Source: Jonesiaceae bacterium BS-20 (lineage in GTDB: Bacteria > Actinomycetota > Actinomycetes > Actinomycetales > Cellulomonadaceae). From it: 64,000 nt of DNA. The stretch is taken from assembly GCA_039995105.1 (NCBI GenBank), contig CP146203.1, positions 3,348,001-3,412,000 of the forward strand. Direction: 5' to 3'. This document shows, one piece after another, positions 63,703 to 64,000 of this stretch. The notes under the pieces were generated by a model. That model was not told the DNA's origin, did no database searches, and worked only from the letters and a program-made list of their open reading frames with translations. Within the stretch, counting starts at the first letter, position 1, and every line of letters begins with the position of its first letter. Position numbers and translations under genes: made by a program.

Positions 63703-64000
63703 TTAGAGCGCACCCGATGCCTTAACAACCTGCCCATTTACCCAGCCAGCATCTTCAGGGGGCTAAGAAGGAGACCAGACCGCCCGTGCGATATCCTGGG
63801 GGGTCCCAACGACTCCCTGCCGCGACATTGCAGCGATCAGTTGCCGTGTTTGTAGCGGAGTATCCACTATTACGGAAGCAACAACGTTGACCCGTATTCC
63901 GGCATCGAGAAGTTGCCCAGCCCCGGCCGCAACCAACATGTTCACGGCGGCCTTTGACATGGAATACGGCACCGAGGTAGCAATGGGGGAGCGCGCACCG
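63703..64000 (-). pseudogene. Short-chain dehydrogenase, C-terminal part, disrupted; truncated by the window edge
   Basis: Minus-strand frame open from the right edge: the SDR active site reads SVPYSMSKAAVNML (Tyr and Lys of YxxxK), then GIRVNVVASVIVDTPLQTRQ and GVVGTPQDIARAVW. An in-frame TAG at 63763-63765 comes early. Beyond it the same frame reads PPEDAGWVNGQVVKASGAL and stops at TAA (63703-63705), exactly the expected SDR C-terminus. Shifting frame over about 20 bases gives LLLSP, so a +1 and a +2 insertion that cancel are the likely lesion. The protein would lose the last 20 residues, which line the cofactor pocket in this family. A sequencing error is possible. Confidence 0.75.

Overview
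The window reads as chromosomal DNA of an actinobacterium, most likely Micrococcales. Supporting signs are a mid-to-high-50s GC content judged by eye, many GTG starts with little or no leader, a BldC-type regulator beside a DUF3073 gene, a sterol-carrier-like gene upstream of purF-purM, a high-molecular-weight FabG4-type reductase beside a thiolase and a MaoC hydratase, and sortase-anchored proteins with LPxTG/LAxTG signals. The genus cannot be fixed from sequence alone. No rRNA, tRNA, CRISPR array, intact insertion sequence or prophage was found.

Layout. 1-5 kb: the tail of an unknown gene, a TetR regulator divergent from a flavin oxidoreductase, a lipoprotein, a NUDIX hydrolase, a cupin gene broken by one stop codon, and about 950 bp of degraded sequence. 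5-13 kb: an MFS exporter, then a fatty-acid island in which thiolase, FabG4-type reductase and MaoC hydratase (minus strand) face a TetR gene and an acyl-CoA oxidase/dehydrogenase (plus strand) across a perfect 11-5-11 palindrome. 13-20 kb: a PadR-ABC-FtsX operon, a NUDIX gene, a SIR2-like protein followed by a 62-residue protein (possible defence pair), and a lipoprotein. 20-28 kb: purL, a sarcosine/N-methyltryptophan oxidase with cutC, glutamate dehydrogenase and a membrane-anchored lipase. 28-32 kb: a one-polypeptide ECF sigma factor/zinc anti-sigma/transmembrane/extracytoplasmic protein followed by a sortase-anchored leucine-rich-repeat protein. 32-42 kb: ornithine aminotransferase with an arginine-modifying hydrolase, an RNB exonuclease, purF-purM, DUF3073, bldC and two envelope genes. 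42-45.6 kb: a three-gene overlapping operon of beta-helix lipoprotein, LppX-like lipoprotein and Tat-exported DyP peroxidase. 45.8-63.4 kb: two giant sortase substrates (1972 and 2270 aa) flanking a DauR-type regulator, a PatB/MalY C-S lyase and an NhaC-family antiporter. The right edge holds a disrupted short-chain dehydrogenase.

The strongest candidates for new biology are (1) the 2270-aa wall protein joining a sugar-dehydrogenase-like propeller, PKD and carbohydrate-binding-like domains and three xylose-isomerase-like TIM barrels, with sequence-homogenised barrels; (2) the membrane-tethered sigma/anti-sigma fusion next to a surface protein; (3) the SIR2 plus small-protein pair. All functions are inferred from motifs read by eye; no database search was run.
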